The notes under the pieces were generated by a model that searched no databases, had not been told where the DNA came from, and saw only the letters and a program-made list of their open reading frames with translations. From contig JALIGW010000004.1 in assembly GCA_023053685.1 (NCBI GenBank), forward strand, positions 78,949,361-79,013,360: 64,000 bases of DNA, written 5' to 3'. This document shows positions 33,886 through 45,400 of the stretch, piece after piece. Position 1 is the first letter of the stretch, and the number at the start of each line of letters is the position of its first letter. The translations under genes were made by a program, and so were the position numbers. This stretch comes from Diadophis punctatus similis. Lineage: Eukaryota; Chordata; Lepidosauria; Squamata; Dipsadidae.

Positions 33886-34099
33886 ATGGCGCGAAGGTGG
33901 GCTCCGGGGAAACCGGGGAGGAGGGGGGTGATGGGGGGCGATGGGGGGGGGGCAGGCGGGATCGGGAATGAGGGGAAGCGGGCGGCCGAGGCCTCCCCCA
34001 TGACCGCTGCGCTTGCCCGGCAGGAGCGCCCGGAGCGCCCGAAGCGGGAGGGCGGCCCCTGCGGACCCCCTGCGGACCCGTTCCAGGAGGCCGACGAGG
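33886..34099 (+). CDS. RAD51AP1: RAD51AP1 exon 1 (start uncertain)
   Basis: RAD51AP1 stimulates RAD51-mediated strand exchange in homologous recombination. The frame that joins the later exons is open from ATG 33886 (MARR) to donor GTAAGT at 34100. An in-frame ATG at 34000 is an alternative start. The last part (ERPERPKREG, ending PFQEADE) aligns with the human N-terminus (RPVRHKKPVNYSQFDHSDSD). The Gly-rich part between the two ATGs has no human counterpart and might be an intron or 5' UTR. Confidence 0.65.
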
Positions 34100-34202
34100 G
34101 TAAGTCGGGGAGCGAGCAAGGGGGGGTGGGGGTGCTCGAGACGGGGCGGGGGTCTCGCCGACGGCCTGACCAGCCCCCCCCCACCTCTCTCCCCGCCCGC
34201 AG

Positions 34203-34251
34203 ACGAGGACTTCGCCGCGCCGCCCAAGAAGGCTCGCCCTGCCGAGAAGAG
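34203..34251 (+). CDS. RAD51AP1: RAD51AP1 exon 2
   Basis: 49-bp exon, acceptor CCCGCCCGCAG, donor GTGAGA. It encodes DEDFAAPPKKARPAEK, matching human DDDFVSATVPLNKKSRTAPK. Entry phase 1 and exit phase 2 fit its neighbours. Confidence 0.85.
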
Positions 34252-34329
34252 GTGAGACAGAGAGAGAGAGAGAGAGAGAATGTGAAGAAGGCTGTGTGTA
34301 ATATGGGCAGAGGTCTCTATATTGTATAA

Positions 34330-34768
34330 GGTTATATAAATATGTGTGTGTATTCATGTAAATAGATATAGATTAGATATATATGCATATTTATGTGTGT
34401 GTTGTATATGAATATGTATTTGTGTGTATGTATGTATGTATACGTATATGTGTGTGTGTGTGTATATATATAATTATAATTTATATACACACACACATAT
34501 ACATATACATATATGTGTATATTTTTATGAATTTATGTGTGTATATACATATACCGTGTGTGTATATACATATACCGTATGTGTATATTGTCTGTGAATA
34601 TGTATTTGTATATGTATGAATATACATATATATTTGTGTTTATATGTGCATATATGAAAATATATCTACATATATGTATGCATATATGTGTATATTGTAT
34701 ATGAGTATGTGTGTATCTATATGTATGAATATATATGTACATGTGAGTATTGCATATGAATATGTATA

Positions 34769-34820
<52 letters not shown>

Positions 34821-34887
34821 CATATATATATATCACATACATACATACATACATACATACATACATACACATACATACATACATACA

Positions 34888-34963
<76 letters not shown>

Positions 34964-35055
34964 GAAAGTGTGTATATATATATATGAATATAAATGTGTG
35001 TCTGTATACATATATGCACACGTGTGGGTGGGTGGGTTTATGTATGTATGTATGC
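34330..35055. repeat. Long compound (TATG/TA/CATA)n microsatellite
   Basis: About 700 bp of (TATATG)n, (GT)n, (TA)n and (CATA)n blocks in RAD51AP1 intron 2. Large overlapping frames here are low-complexity artefacts. Confidence 0.95.
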
Positions 35056-35507
35056 ATATCTCCAAACTACGTTATTTATGATAACAACGTTTCATGGAGT
35101 TGATTACAAACTTGCCATGTACAGCAAGCAGCTGTTGAAAAGGATTTGCAGCCTTAGGATCCATCAGTCGAAATGTGGTTTCTAAATCATAAGAAATATT
35201 GATGTTGTCTCCCCTTCAAAAGTGGGGGGGAATACTGCAAAATTCTATTTGTAGTAGTTATCCCTTTATTATAGCAGCTACTTTACGAGATTGCCCATTC
35301 TGTTAATAAAGACTTAGGATACCAAAGATTTGCTGTTTACTTTATTGGACCAGCTGGTTTAGCAAAGGTTATTCTGTTGTTGTGGCTGAACTTTAATGAC
35401 CTCAGTTGTTCCCGATATCTGTAGAATTTTGGGATGGGCAATGGCTGAACATTGGAATGTACTTTGCCCAACTGGGGGAAAAAATTCTGCCTTGGTTTTT
35501 GTTTCAG

Positions 35508-35608
35508 AGTTCCCCTCGGTGAGAAACTTTTCCAGAGAGACTTGGAAGTTACCTTAGCTCTGTCATTGAATGAATATTTGGGAAACAAAAATAAAATTCA
35601 GAAAAAAG
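35508..35608 (+). CDS. RAD51AP1: RAD51AP1 exon 3
   Basis: Acceptor TTTGTTTCAG, donor GTGATT. It encodes VPLGEKLFQRDLEVTLALSL, matching human MALDDKLYQRDLEVALALSV, the most conserved part of the N-terminal half. Phases 2 in and 1 out agree with the model. The human stretch before it (KEEIPVQEKTPKKRLPEG) was not found. Confidence 0.9.
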
Positions 35609-36239
35609 GTGATTCTTAAACTCTCAAGATAGAAATACCGTTTTTATGTACATCTTTTGGAGTAGCGATATGTTATTTCTTGAAATTGTTCATTTCTTGC
35701 CTTACTTTGAGCTGATAGAATAGCCAAGTTATACAGAATGCAGCAGGTTTCAGGACTGCTACTTCTGCCAGTCAGGGGCTGTCTTTGGCAGCATCCCTTG
35801 AAGTGAAGGTGCCAGGAACTCAGTCTGATACTGCACAGGTAATCCTCAATTTATGACCACAATTGAACCCAAAATTTCTGTTGCTAAGTGAGATGGTTAA
35901 GTGAGTTTTGCCCCATTATATGACCTTTCTTGCTACAGTTGTTAAGTGAATCACTGCAGTTAAGTTAGTTACACAGTTGTTAAGTGAATCTGGCCTCACC
36001 ATTGACTTTGCTTGTCAGAAGGTCGCAAAAAGGGATCACGTGACCCCGGGAAGAAAATTAATGTTCCCGATGATTGGTAAGCCTTAGTGAGAAGTCATGG
36101 TTTACTTGCAAGCGGCTGTGATATATTATGCAAATGAATATATATGTATGTGCAAATACCTCTTATTTGCAAGTGCATAAGACATTCAGCGTTCTCCATT
36201 ATCTTCCTTCCACGTTGACAATAACTTTTACATGAGTTA

Positions 36240-36573
36240 CCGTATTTTTCGGAGTATAAGACGCACCAGAGTATAAGACGCACCTTAGTTTTTGGGGAGG
36301 AAAATAGGGGGAAAAATCTACCTACCAGGTATTCATCTGGCTAGCGTCCTTAATCTGGTCAACTTCAGCATATTATTTTTCCCCCTGGTTAGGGCTGAAA
36401 AAAACTTTTCCTGAGGGAGTAGCAATGAATAGAAGCCTGCAAGCCGGGGAAGATTGTTAGTACCTCGTTAGGGCTGGAAAAAAAAGCTTCGAAAAAGCTA
36501 CATTCGGAGTATAAGACCCAAATTTTCAGCATCTTTTAGGGTGGGAGGTGCGTCTTATAATCTGAAAAAACGG
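36240..36573. mobile_element. TA-target MITE, 'CCGTATTTTTCGGAGTATAAG' family
   Basis: Starts CCGTATTTTTCGGAGTATAA and ends with the inverted form (GTCTTATAATCTGAAAAAACGG), flanked by TA. Relatives: 39711-39807 (partial), 60846-61256, and 63760 to the window end. Tc1/mariner type inferred. It lies in RAD51AP1 intron 3. Confidence 0.85.
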
Positions 36574-36879
36574 TAATTTCATTTTGAGTGGCCAATAAGC
36601 ACGATGGTTTATTTCCTTCATCTAAATTCCCAATGTTATTTAGCGAAAACATGTTCAGTTTGGTTTACTGTCGGAGTGGTAGTGTTTCATCAGTGGAGGG
36701 AAGGTGGGTTAGACACTTTGAGCCCTTGCTGTTGTATGGGGTGTAGGTGCCCTATTCAGAACGGGTGCAAGAAAAGCCCAGCAAAAGCACAGAGTCGTCT
36801 TTGTCGGAGCACATAACCTCTGAGACTCTTTTTCTTCTTCTTCTGAAGCATCGTCTTCGCTGTTTGATTTCAATTCTAG

Positions 36880-36975
36880 ATGACCGTGCCGAACCTAAAA
36901 TAGCCGTAGAAGATTTCAAACAGGAAGCTGTGTTATCCACACCAGAGACAGACAACGATGAAAGTCTATGTGCCA
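36880..36975 (+). CDS. RAD51AP1: RAD51AP1 exon 4
   Basis: Acceptor TTTCAATTCTAG, donor GTAAGA. The product has PKIAVEDFK, aligning with human LDKITVEDD, followed by an acidic PETDNDESLCA. Phase 1 on both sides. Human exons after this point, coding for the Lys-rich and acidic centre, were not recognised. Confidence 0.75.
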
Positions 36976-37324
36976 GTAAGATTGACCTGAGGGTGGCATG
37001 CAGCATTCTTTCCCTAATATCATGCCCTAAGTTTGCCTCTTGGGGTTTTCTCCCTTTTTTTTTCTCTTAAATTGCATTTACTTGAGAAAGCTGATTGTAA
37101 CTTATGCATGTGACCCTTTTATTTCACCGCATTTTTAAAACTCAGTAATTTCATACAGACGCACACAATATCGTCTTCTGAATAATTTTGAGCTAGCACA
37201 GCGAGTAGAATTATATTCTAGAAAAAGATTTCCCTGCAAACAGAATGAAGCAAGTATGATATCATTAAAATGTTTAGTGTGTCACTACGAAAACGTTGTG
37301 TTAAAATAATCTCTTCTCAGTTCC

Positions 37325-37690
37325 CTGTTTATTTATTTATTTATTTATTTGAATGGATTTCTATGCCGCCCAACTCCCAGAGGACTCTGGGCGGCTCACA
37401 ACATACTAGAAACCATTACAAGTATAAAATATAGTCATTAAAAATACAAAAGTTAAAAAGAGAATCATGTATTCATAAACAAGGGGGGAGACCCATATCT
37501 CATCTAGTTGGTCTCACTTTCACCCCACCTGCCGGAAGAGCCAAGTTTTTATTGCTTTCCGGAAGGCCAGTAGGGTGGGGATGGTCCTGATCTCCTGGGG
37601 AAGCTGGTTCCACAGGGAGGGAGCTCCCACAGAGAAGGCCCTCCCCCTCGGCCCCGCCAGCCGACATTGTTTGGTCGATGTTGTCAATAT
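37325..37690 (-). repeat. Squamate LINE/SINE-type repeat
   Basis: Starts (TTTA)n, then 'ATGCCGCCCAACTCCCAGAG', continuing to a GGTTCCACAGGGAGGGAGC block. It reads as a minus-strand element with tail complement at the left, in RAD51AP1 intron 4. Confidence 0.6.
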
Positions 37691-37923
37691 AACAAACAGA
37701 AGTGCATCCTGGGCAAGTCACAAGATTCTTCCCCCCCCCCCTCAAAAAAAAAAGACAAATGGACTTTGTTGTTTTTTTCTTTGAAAATGTTTCGCTTCTT
37801 ATCCAAGAAGCTTCTTCAGTTATGGGCAAATGTTGTATGCAGTTAATCTGCATGTCTTAAAGGGAGGAGTTATTTGGTAACCAACCATTTGCTGCTTTTT
37901 TCATCTTTCAATCTCACGATTAG

Positions 37924-38040
37924 ATCAGGAAAACTCTCAGCCCCCTTTGGAGATTGAATTAGGTTCTTCGGAATCTGTTGGGAAGCCTTTGAAAACCTCA
38001 AGCCCTTCGGTGGCCAAGAAACCCAGCTGGACACCCCCAG
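37924..38040 (+). CDS. RAD51AP1: RAD51AP1 exon 5
   Basis: Acceptor TCTCACGATTAG, donor GTATGT. It encodes GKPLKTSSPSVAKKPSWTPP, matching human RKPLEIRSPSAESKKPKWVPP just before the RAD51-binding C-terminus. Phase 1 on both sides. Confidence 0.93.
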
Positions 38041-38251
38041 GTATGTTCACACTGGTTCAGGATGACCCAGTCTCTGTCTGCCAGAGCATTTGGGTTCAGA
38101 AAGAAAGCATCTCGGGACATGCGATGGGAGGTTATATGAGGAATTTCTCATTCCAAAGGATGGAGCACAGCTGGACCAGAAACGAAGGCTGTTGCCTCTA
38201 CCTTGAATTAAGAAGCTCTGGGAACTTGGGGTATTTTGGGGAGAAAAAATA

Positions 38252-38503
38252 CAGTGTTTCCCTGAAAATAAGATGACCCCACAAAATAAACCCTTCCCCC
38301 CAAAATAAGCCCTCCCTCGAAAATACCATTTCCTCTGGTTAAGGTTAGGGAGACAGAGCTGGAAATCAGGTTAAGATGGCAAGAGGAGCCCCGTCTTGCT
38401 CCACGCGCCCCAAAGTAATAAGACCTCCCCGAAAATAAGGCCAAACACTTATTTCAGGGTTCAAAAAAATATAAGACAGGGTCTTATTTTTGGGAAAACA
38501 CAG
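38252..38503. mobile_element. TA-target MITE ('CCCTGAAAATAAG' family)
   Basis: CAGTGTTTCCCTGAAAATAA at the left and TCTTATTTTTGGGAAAACACAG at the right, flanked by TA, in RAD51AP1 intron 5. Confidence 0.8.
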
Positions 38504-38539
38504 TAGGCAGTGTGGGCTGTGGGGGATTAATCCTGAAAA

Positions 38540-38780
38540 TGAGCTTATTTTTATTTACTTGTATCCCATCCCAAATGACTTAACGTGGTGAACATACCCA
38601 GCACACCTTCCTTCTCTTATTTTCCCCACAACAGCAACCCTGGGAGGTGGGCTGGGCTGAGCTGAGAGCGAGAAGGACTGGCCCAAAGTCACCCAGCTTG
38701 CTTTCATGGCTAAAGTGGGACTAGAACTCACAATCTCCCGCTTTCTAGCCTGGTGCCTTAGCCACTAGGCCAAACTTATT
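38540..38780 (-). repeat. Sauria-type SINE, minus strand
   Basis: 'GGCCCAAAGTCACCCAGCTT' and 'GACTAGAACTCACAATCTCC' followed by CTAGCCTGGTGCCTTAGCCACTAGGCC are the reverse complement of the SINE head and body. Confidence 0.7.
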
Positions 38781-39137
38781 AAAGCGAATACCTGCTTTAA
38801 ACCTGCTATGTGTTTGGTCAGTTACTGGAGGCTTTAACAGAGAGCAGGGGAAACCAGAAGGAGGAACCAGCACAGAGAGAGAAAGAAGGGAATGAAGAAC
38901 ACGGATAAGAAGAAAGAGTGGATGCTGGGCAAGCAGGCAGAAAGGTATCAGTGCAAGCGAAGGGAGGCGAGAGGCTTTTTCCAGGTGAGAGGAAGGGATG
39001 GAGGAAAGTAGAGATTGAAGAAGTCCACGAGGTGCAGGTAGGCAAGGAGAAGGGCTTCGAGGACATTGGGCAAAGCATCTCTAGGAGAAGTCAGGCAAAA
39101 TGAAGGGCCAGAATTGACACCCATCATACAAAGAGAT

Positions 39138-39605
39138 TGAAGTAGCAATAGCACTTATATATCACTTCACCGTGCTTTTACAGCCCTCTCTAAGCGGTTT
39201 ACAGAGTCAGCCTATTGCCTCCAAAAATCTGAGTCATCATTTTACCCACCTCGGAAGGATGGAAGGCTGAGTCAACCATGAGCCAGTCAGGATCGAACTG
39301 GCAGTGGGCAGAGTTTGCCTGCAATACTGCATTCTAACCACTGCACCAGGAAGGAGAGTGAGAACAAGAGAGGGAGGGAGGAAGAAAGAAGTAGCAATAG
39401 CGCTTATATACAGCTTCATAGTGCTTTACAGCCCTCTCAAAAACAGTTTACAGAGTCAGCATATTGCCCCCCAACAATCTGGGTCCTCATTTTACTGACC
39501 TCGGAAGACTGAGTCAATCTTGAGCCAGTCAGGATCGAACTCCTGGCAGTTGGCAGAGTTTGCCTGCAACACAGAATTCTAACCACTGTACCACCTCGGC
39601 TCTTG
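39138..39605 (-). repeat. Two tandem tRNA-derived SINE copies, minus strand
   Basis: Copies at about 39138-39352 and 39391-39605 each show AGCAATAGCRCTTATATA, 'GCCCTCTC', AATCTGRGTCMTCATTTTAC and a B-box complement AGGATCGAACT. Both lie in RAD51AP1 intron 5. Confidence 0.8.
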
Positions 39606-39710
39606 TAGCCCTTGATAGAGAAGGTCACAAATGTTTAGTTCATACGGAACACCTAGTCTAAGCCACTTTGAATCACTTAAGGGGTTTGGAGAGTGCTGAA
39701 GCTGAACAGA

Positions 39711-39944
39711 CTAAGGACGCTAGCCAGATGAATACCTGGTAGGTAGATTTTTCCCCCTATTTTCCTGCCCCAAAACTAAGGTGCGTCTTATACTCTGAAA
39801 AATACGGTACCGTGTTTCCCCGAAAATAAGACCCTGTCTTATATTTTTTTGAACCCTGAAATAAGCCCTTGGCCTTATTGCCATGCACTCAAAAGCCTGA
39901 TTGGTCTTATTATCAGGGGATGTCTTATTTTGGGAGAAACAGGG
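39711..39944. mobile_element. Two abutting TA-target MITEs
   Basis: A partial 'GAGTATAAG' family element (to CTCTGAAAAATACGG at 39807) shares its TA (39808-39809) with a 'GTTTCCCCGAAAATAAGAC' element (39810-39944). Confidence 0.75.
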
Positions 39945-39954
39945 TAGTAACAGA

Positions 39955-40207
39955 GTTGTTAATTGAATCTGTCTTCCCCCTTGACTCTGCTTGTCAGAAG
40001 GTCGCAAAATGGGATCACATGACCCCGGGACACTGCGACCGTCATAAATATGAGTCAGTTGCCAAGCATCTGGATTTTGATCCAGTGACCCTGGCGATGC
40101 TGAAATGGTCATAAGTGTGAAAAACGGTCATAAGTCCTTTTTTCCCAGTGCCGTGGAAACTTGGAACGGTCACTAAATGAACTGTTGTAAGCCGAGGATT
40201 ACCTGTA
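39955..40207. mobile_element. TA-target MITE, 'GTCCTCGACTTA' family (5' part missing)
   Basis: GTTGTTAATTGAATCTGTCT, AAGGTCGCAAAATGGGATCA and TTGTAAGCCGAGGATTACCTGTA blocks. It ends 30 bp before the RAD51AP1 exon 6 acceptor. Confidence 0.75.
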
Positions 40208-40236
40208 GTGTTTTCTTTTTTTTGCATTTGTTTCAG

Positions 40237-40364
40237 GTGCATCTGGAAGCAAAACCAGCCCGTTGGGAAGAGCTCCTGTTAGATCACCAGTTCACGGTCT
40301 CCGGCTTGGCCTCTCCAGACGTGCCAAAGTCAAACCTTTGCACCCACCTTGTGCCGGTACCTAA
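40237..40364 (+). CDS. RAD51AP1: RAD51AP1 exon 6 (C-terminus)
   Basis: Acceptor TTTGTTTCAG; stop TAA at 40362-40364. It ends LRLGLSRRAKVKPLHPPCAG-Thr, almost the same as the human RAD51-binding end LRLGLSRLARVKPLHPNATS. Joined exons give 705 nt (234 codons plus stop) with every phase consistent, against 335-352 aa in human. The missing length is in the centre. Confidence 0.97.
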
Positions 40365-40452
40365 GAAGGCTTAGACTGGCACGAGAAGGCTGCGGATGGA
40401 GGTGGAACAGAGGAGAAATCAGTTTTTTTAAAATACCGAACCAAGCGGGAGC

Positions 40453-41113
40453 AATAAAGGCATCCCAATTTGGAAAAAGCTTTGCCTTTTAAAAATGGGT
40501 TCTGAAAAATGGGACTATTGTCCCTTAAAATATCCAGCAATAATGCCATGGGTTTATTTATTGACCCTCAAAATATCTAAGTGATAATGCCATGGTTCCA
40601 TCTTCTTTCCCTCAAAGGGTTTGGCCAACAAACTCAACCCAAGTTTTCTAGTTTTATCCCAGAATTTGGCCTATTCTGACTTTTGAGGATTGCATAACCA
40701 GCAGCAGTGATTCGGAGCATCTGTTGACCATCTAGAGCCGTCTTTCTCAACCATGGCAACTTTAAGATGCGTGGACTTCAACTCCCAGAATTCCCCAGCC
40801 AAACCCTGGGGAATTCTGGGAGTTGAAGTCCACGCATCTTAAAGTTGCCACGGTTCAGAAACACGGCTCTAGAGAATGTGTTTTAAAACCGCTATGAAGA
40901 CAACGTGCCAGGAAGGTAGTGTGTTATTCCCTTCTTGATTTTACTTCTAATGGAAAACACAATTATTGTCACCAGTTTACAACTGTTGTTTTCTTGACCA
41001 ATCAAGTGCGCGTTCAGCTTCTAGTCCTTGCAAGCATTACTCGCTCTTCGAATGAGATACAGAATGTAGTGATCAAACATATTTATCATTGTGACTTTAG
41101 ACAATGAAATAAA
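40453..41113 (+). terminator. RAD51AP1: Candidate RAD51AP1 polyadenylation signals
   Basis: AATAAA occurs at 40453-40458 (about 90 bp after the stop) and 41108-41113. A foldback MITE lies between them, so use of the distal site would include it in the 3' UTR. Confidence 0.5.
40738..40866. mobile_element. Foldback hAT-like MITE
   Basis: Palindrome with GTGGACTTCAACTCCCAGAA arms and TCTAGAG-like flanks, downstream of RAD51AP1. Confidence 0.8.
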
Positions 41114-41589
41114 TTTTTTTTAAGAAAAAAAAGCCGCTTGTGCTAGGTGATTTCTATCTATGTTTGCAGTCAACTGTATTATAAGTTACAAAGAGAGAGA
41201 ACAAAAACAAAATAATAGAAAAATTAAAAATTGGGAGGAGGGGAAACAAAAAAACAAAAAAAGGGGAAACATTAAGTGACGGAAAAAAACATTTTTGAAA
41301 ATTGACTTCTGACTTAAATTTGGACAAATACATAGTCAAGTGGCCTCTTCAAACCAAACCAAACAAAAACAAAAATATATATTTGAATATTTTTCTAATC
41401 AATCAACAATTCTGTAACAAAATAACCTCTTTCTATTTAAACAAACAAAAGAATATACAGTGCACACACAGAATAGCAAGAATGAAAATACGCAATGTTT
41501 CTATAATAACTGATTCAATCATCAAATCCTAGTCAGAACGTTTATCTTTCTCAAACAAGAAGTCTAGCCTCCATATAGAAACAGTTAGA

Positions 41590-41805
41590 TTGATTGATAG
41601 ATTGATAGATAAGATGAGAGAGACAGATGAAATGAGAGAGAGATACAGATAGAGATAGATGAGATTAGATGATAGATATAGATGAGATTTGATAGATGAT
41701 AGATGACTGATATAGATAGATGGCAGAGAGAGGAGAGAGAGAGATGACTGATAGATGATAGATAAATGACAGAGATAGGTGATAGATAATGATAGATAGA
41801 AATAT
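41590..41805. repeat. GATA/GAGA-rich microsatellite
   Basis: Degenerate GATA, GATT and GAGA units; GATA arrays are common in snakes. Confidence 0.85.
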
Positions 41806-41809
41806 ATGT

Positions 41810-43128
41810 ACTATAAAACCCAATTTGCAAAAAACACATGCAGTGTTCCCAACAGACCGCAAGATGGTGGCAGTGCTCTGCTATACTGAAATCCCTAGGC
41901 TTTACAAATTGGATTTCAGTTCAGAACTTAATTGAAGAGAAAAAAAATTGGGAAATAGTCTGGGTGGGCAGAGAAAGAAAGCTAGAGGTAGTAAGCCTTC
42001 ATGAGAGACGGTATGTATGGTGTGTATGGTGTGTGCTGTATGTGATGCTCATATAGTGAAGATGCAGGAGCAGAGGCCCCCACCCCAGCTATGGAAGCAC
42101 CATTTGGCTCAGACCCTCAATCTCTGCCCGGTCCACCTCCCAAGCATCTGCTCCTCAACCCCCTGTATCAAAGAGGACTAGTAAAAAAATAACCAATAGT
42201 GAAAAAAAATTAGTTCATGCTGAATAAAACAACTTCTTAGGGATACCCTGACTTCTGAAGTAAAGTCCCTGCTGGGGGAATTCCAGACATTTTTCACAAA
42301 AAGCCCTGCCACTTTTTCTTATCTGACACAATATTTGTGGAGTGAGGTTCGTCCTGCCTTTGTTTTTCCCTCTTCCAAGGCCTGGCCTGGCCTGGCCTGG
42401 GGCAATGTCCCGAGACTGATACTCTGAGACAAGAGAAAGTGAAAATTCAAATTCAGCCACTACTATGCTTGTAGTATAGTAATATAGTTCTCAGAGTCTC
42501 GAGATGGATGGCAAATAAATTTGATAATAAGTTGGTAACAATTGTAACAGGCACCTCCCACTTGAACAACCACCGGCATTGACAAATTCACCAGCAATCA
42601 ATTGCAAAAGGCAGCTTTACTCAGAACTGCTTACATCTTGAGATGGTACCTTTAAGACCATCCAAAACTCAAATCTGCCTATCCAGGGTCCTTTGGATAG
42701 GGAGTAATTTTTAACCCTAGAGGGGGTTAAAAATGCCAAACCCAGTTTAAACATCTGGCTGACTGATGAACCACAATAATAAAAGGCCAGCTACTCACAA
42801 GCGCTTTCCTGCCTCCCTTCTTTCCTTCCACCAGACCAAAATTCGTTCCATTTGATTCATTTTAAAATAGCAAACAAAAACCCAGTGTGGCGAAGTTGTG
42901 GGATGAAGGGAGATTAAGATTTTTTGAGTGTAGACAATCGTATTTATTTCTGCCAGTATATCTTCCTGCACCAGAAAAGATAATTGATCAGAAAATGGTA
43001 TGTCAGATATGCAAAATCAGTTGCAGATAACCTGCTAACTCAGTGAGCTAAGTCCTCACAACTAGAAGCCCTACAGCCCCTAGAATAAATTATTCCTCTA
43101 CTCCAAGGAAGGCTGGTGTAATAGGTCC
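41810..43128. other. No gene recognised
   Basis: Short frames only. There is a short GGCCT tandem (42377-42401). I see no coding exon or full element. Confidence 0.5.
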
Positions 43129-43350
43129 CAAAGGTGCTTTTTCAAAAGGCAACTGGACTTTCTGGTTTTTCTTTGAAGATGTTTTGCTTCTCATCCAAGA
43201 AGCTTCTTCAACTCATCCAAGAGCTGAAGAAGCTTCTTGGATGAGAAGCACAACGTTGTCAAAGAAAAACCAGAAAGTCCAGTTGCCTCTTGAAAAAGCA
43301 CCTTTGGGACAACCATGACCTGGATGGCTGAGAATCTCCATAGACTGGTG
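43129..43350. mobile_element. Palindromic MITE ('CATCCAAGAAGCTTCTTC')
   Basis: Arms CAACTGGACTTTCTGGTTTT and AAAACCAGAAAGTCCAGTTG enclose inverted GCTTCTCATCCAAGAAGCTT. Sister copy at 61797-62012. Confidence 0.8.
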
Positions 43351-43789
43351 TATTAGGCTGCAGCATCCAGACCACCAGCAGATGGCAACAAATACTTTCT
43401 CTCTTTCTGCTGCCATCTAGTGGTTGTTCAGGGCTCTGCATCCCAGATAGCCTTCATTCAGATAATTCTGTCTTTTCTTTCTATTGTGAGATCATACGTT
43501 CCCTTTTTCCCTTAGTGAACAAAGCTCCAATTCTTTCAATCCAAATATTTAAAGAAAAGGGTGCTATGCAACCCGCCTTTGCTCCGACTCCCTCCTCCCT
43601 TCCCTAGGCTTCTATAACCCTGGCTTACCTGATCAGATGACCTTCTTAGGGAGCAAACGTAGAGGAATTCTTCAAACATGTCATGCTGTCTAAATATAAT
43701 TCTTTCCATCAGCTGAGTTGACAGATTTGCCCGGCTAGACAAGCTGCTAAGCTAAAAAAGAAGTTCCTAGTCAGGTGTAAAGAAAGCAG

Positions 43790-44460
43790 AATAACAGAGT
43801 TGGAAGGGACCTTGGAGATCTTCTAGTCCAGCCCTCTTCTCAAGCAGGAGACCCGGCCTATGCCATTCCAGACAAATGGCTGTTCAATCTCTTCTTAAAA
43901 ACCTCCAGTGATGGAGCACCCACAACTTCTGGAGGCAAGCTGTTGATTAACCCCCTGTTAATTCTTCTCACTGCCGTGAAATTTCTCCTTAATTCTTGGT
44001 TGGATCTCTCCTTAATAAGTTTCCATCTGTTACTTCTTGTCTTGCCCTGCTTTGGTGAGTAGGTCAACCCTCTCTTCTCTGGGACTGCCCCTCAAATATT
44101 GGAAGACCGCTATCATGTCACCCCTGGTCCTTCTCTTCGTTAGACAAGACATTCCCAGTTCTTGCAATGTTCATCATGTGGTTTATCTTCCAAGAGTCCT
44201 ACCGTGTTTCTCCGAAAATAAGACCCTGTCTTATATTTTTCTGAACCCTGAAATAAGCGCTTGGCCTTATTGCCATGCACTCAAAAGGCCGATTGGGCTT
44301 ATTATCAGGGGATGTCTTATTTTGGGGGAAACAGGGGAATTATCTTGGTTGCTCTTCTCTGCACTCTTTCCAGAGTCTCGTCATCTTTTTTTTATATCGT
44401 GTTGACCGAAAGTGGACAGAGTAGTGGTCTTACTCCCACAATATAAAACGGTGCTAAAAC
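43790..44460 (-). mobile_element. CR1 3' end split by a TA-target MITE
   Basis: Minus-strand CR1 tail with 'GAGTTGGAAGGGACCTTGGAG' and reverse-transcriptase C-terminus, interrupted at 44202-44337 by a 'GTTTCTCCGAAAATAAGACC' MITE. Confidence 0.85.
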
Positions 44461-44526
44461 TTCACGTGATCTTGATACTACCACACGCCTGGATGTCATA
44501 GGCCTACAGCTCAGGCAAGCAAGATA

Positions 44527-45060
44527 ATAGAATAACAGAAGGGACCTTGGAGGTCTTCTAGTCCAACCCCCTGCTTAGGCAGGAAACCCTACACCATTTC
44601 AGAAAAAAGGTTATCCAATCTCTTCTTAAAAACTTCCAGTGTTGGAGCATTCACAACTTCTAGAGGCAAGCTGTTCCACTGGTTAATTGTTCACACTGTT
44701 AGGAATTTTCTCCTTAATTCCAGTTTACTTCTCTCCTTGATTAGTTTCCATCCATTGCTTCTTGTCCTGCCTTCAGGTGCTTTGGAGAATAGCTTGACTC
44801 CTTCTTTGTGGCAGCCCCTGAGATATTGGAACACTGCTATCATGTCACCCCTGGTCCTTCTTGTCATCAAACTAGAACATACCCAATTCCTGCAGCCGTT
44901 CTTCATCTAATCTTCTAATCATCTTTGTTGCTCTTCTCTGCACTCTTTCTAGAGTCTCAACATTTTTTTTACATCGTGGGGACCAAAACTGGATGCAGGA
45001 TTCCATGTGTGGCCTTACCAAGGCATGATAAAGTGGCATTAACACTTCACACGATCTTGA
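44527..45060 (-). mobile_element. CR1 LINE 3' fragment
   Basis: A second minus-strand CR1 copy, with FQYLRGCHKEGVKLFSKAPE and 'GGGACCTTGGAGGTCTTCTA' tail. Related to 48718-49330. Confidence 0.88.
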
Positions 45061-45209
45061 AATTTAGAAAATTGAAGTCTTCCAGATAGCAGATGGAAAA
45101 AGGCTCAGCAGGGCCTTTCGAGGCTGTGGGATAACACAGCCTTTTAAAGCAGCTGCATCGTCCGCAACCGGACATTCCTACCCTGGAGGGTTACATCACA
45201 GACCCTGCC

Positions 45210-45400
45210 GTCTACAAAACTCCATTGGCCACCTCCCATTGTCTCCCATTGTTATCTCAGAATGCAGCCAATATTAGGGGAGGGGGGAGCTCACAACAGG
45301 GAAAGGCTGCAATGGGAGGCCATCGTTTTGATTGGCGTCAGCGGTAGCTGACCTACGTCTGCTTCTGTGGAGCCGGATGTCTCTGTGAATACCCGAGCCC
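45210..45400 (+). promoter_or_regulatory. Putative promoter of the right-hand gene
   Basis: CCAAT-type boxes (CCATTGG at about 45222, CAGCCAATA at about 45264, GATTGGCG at about 45331) and a CRE-like TGACCTACGTC (about 45349) lie within 190 bp of the ATG at 45401. No TATA box is seen. The role is inferred from this arrangement and position. Confidence 0.4.

Larger units (their letters stand above)
33750..34260 (+). promoter_or_regulatory. RAD51AP1: CpG-rich promoter region of RAD51AP1
   Basis: GC-rich, CpG-dense sequence covers the first ATG and the first two coding exons. It contains an ETS-like CTTCCG site (about 33870) directly before the ATG. No TATA box is visible, as expected for a housekeeping DNA-repair gene. 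Confidence 0.65.

Noticed and set aside
33886..34080. Tiny RAD51AP1 first exon ATGGCGCGAAG spliced to 34024
   Set aside because: It would be out of phase with the human-like downstream exon, so the continuous frame was preferred, though the start remains uncertain.
33682..34357. Long minus-strand frames across the RAD51AP1 start
   Set aside because: CpG-rich, Pro/Arg/Ser-rich reading of promoter DNA; the plus-strand exons match RAD51AP1.
36747..36879. Extension of RAD51AP1 exon 4 to the left
   Set aside because: The extra frame crosses an obvious polypyrimidine tract and acceptor; in the phase required after exon 3 it meets a stop codon.
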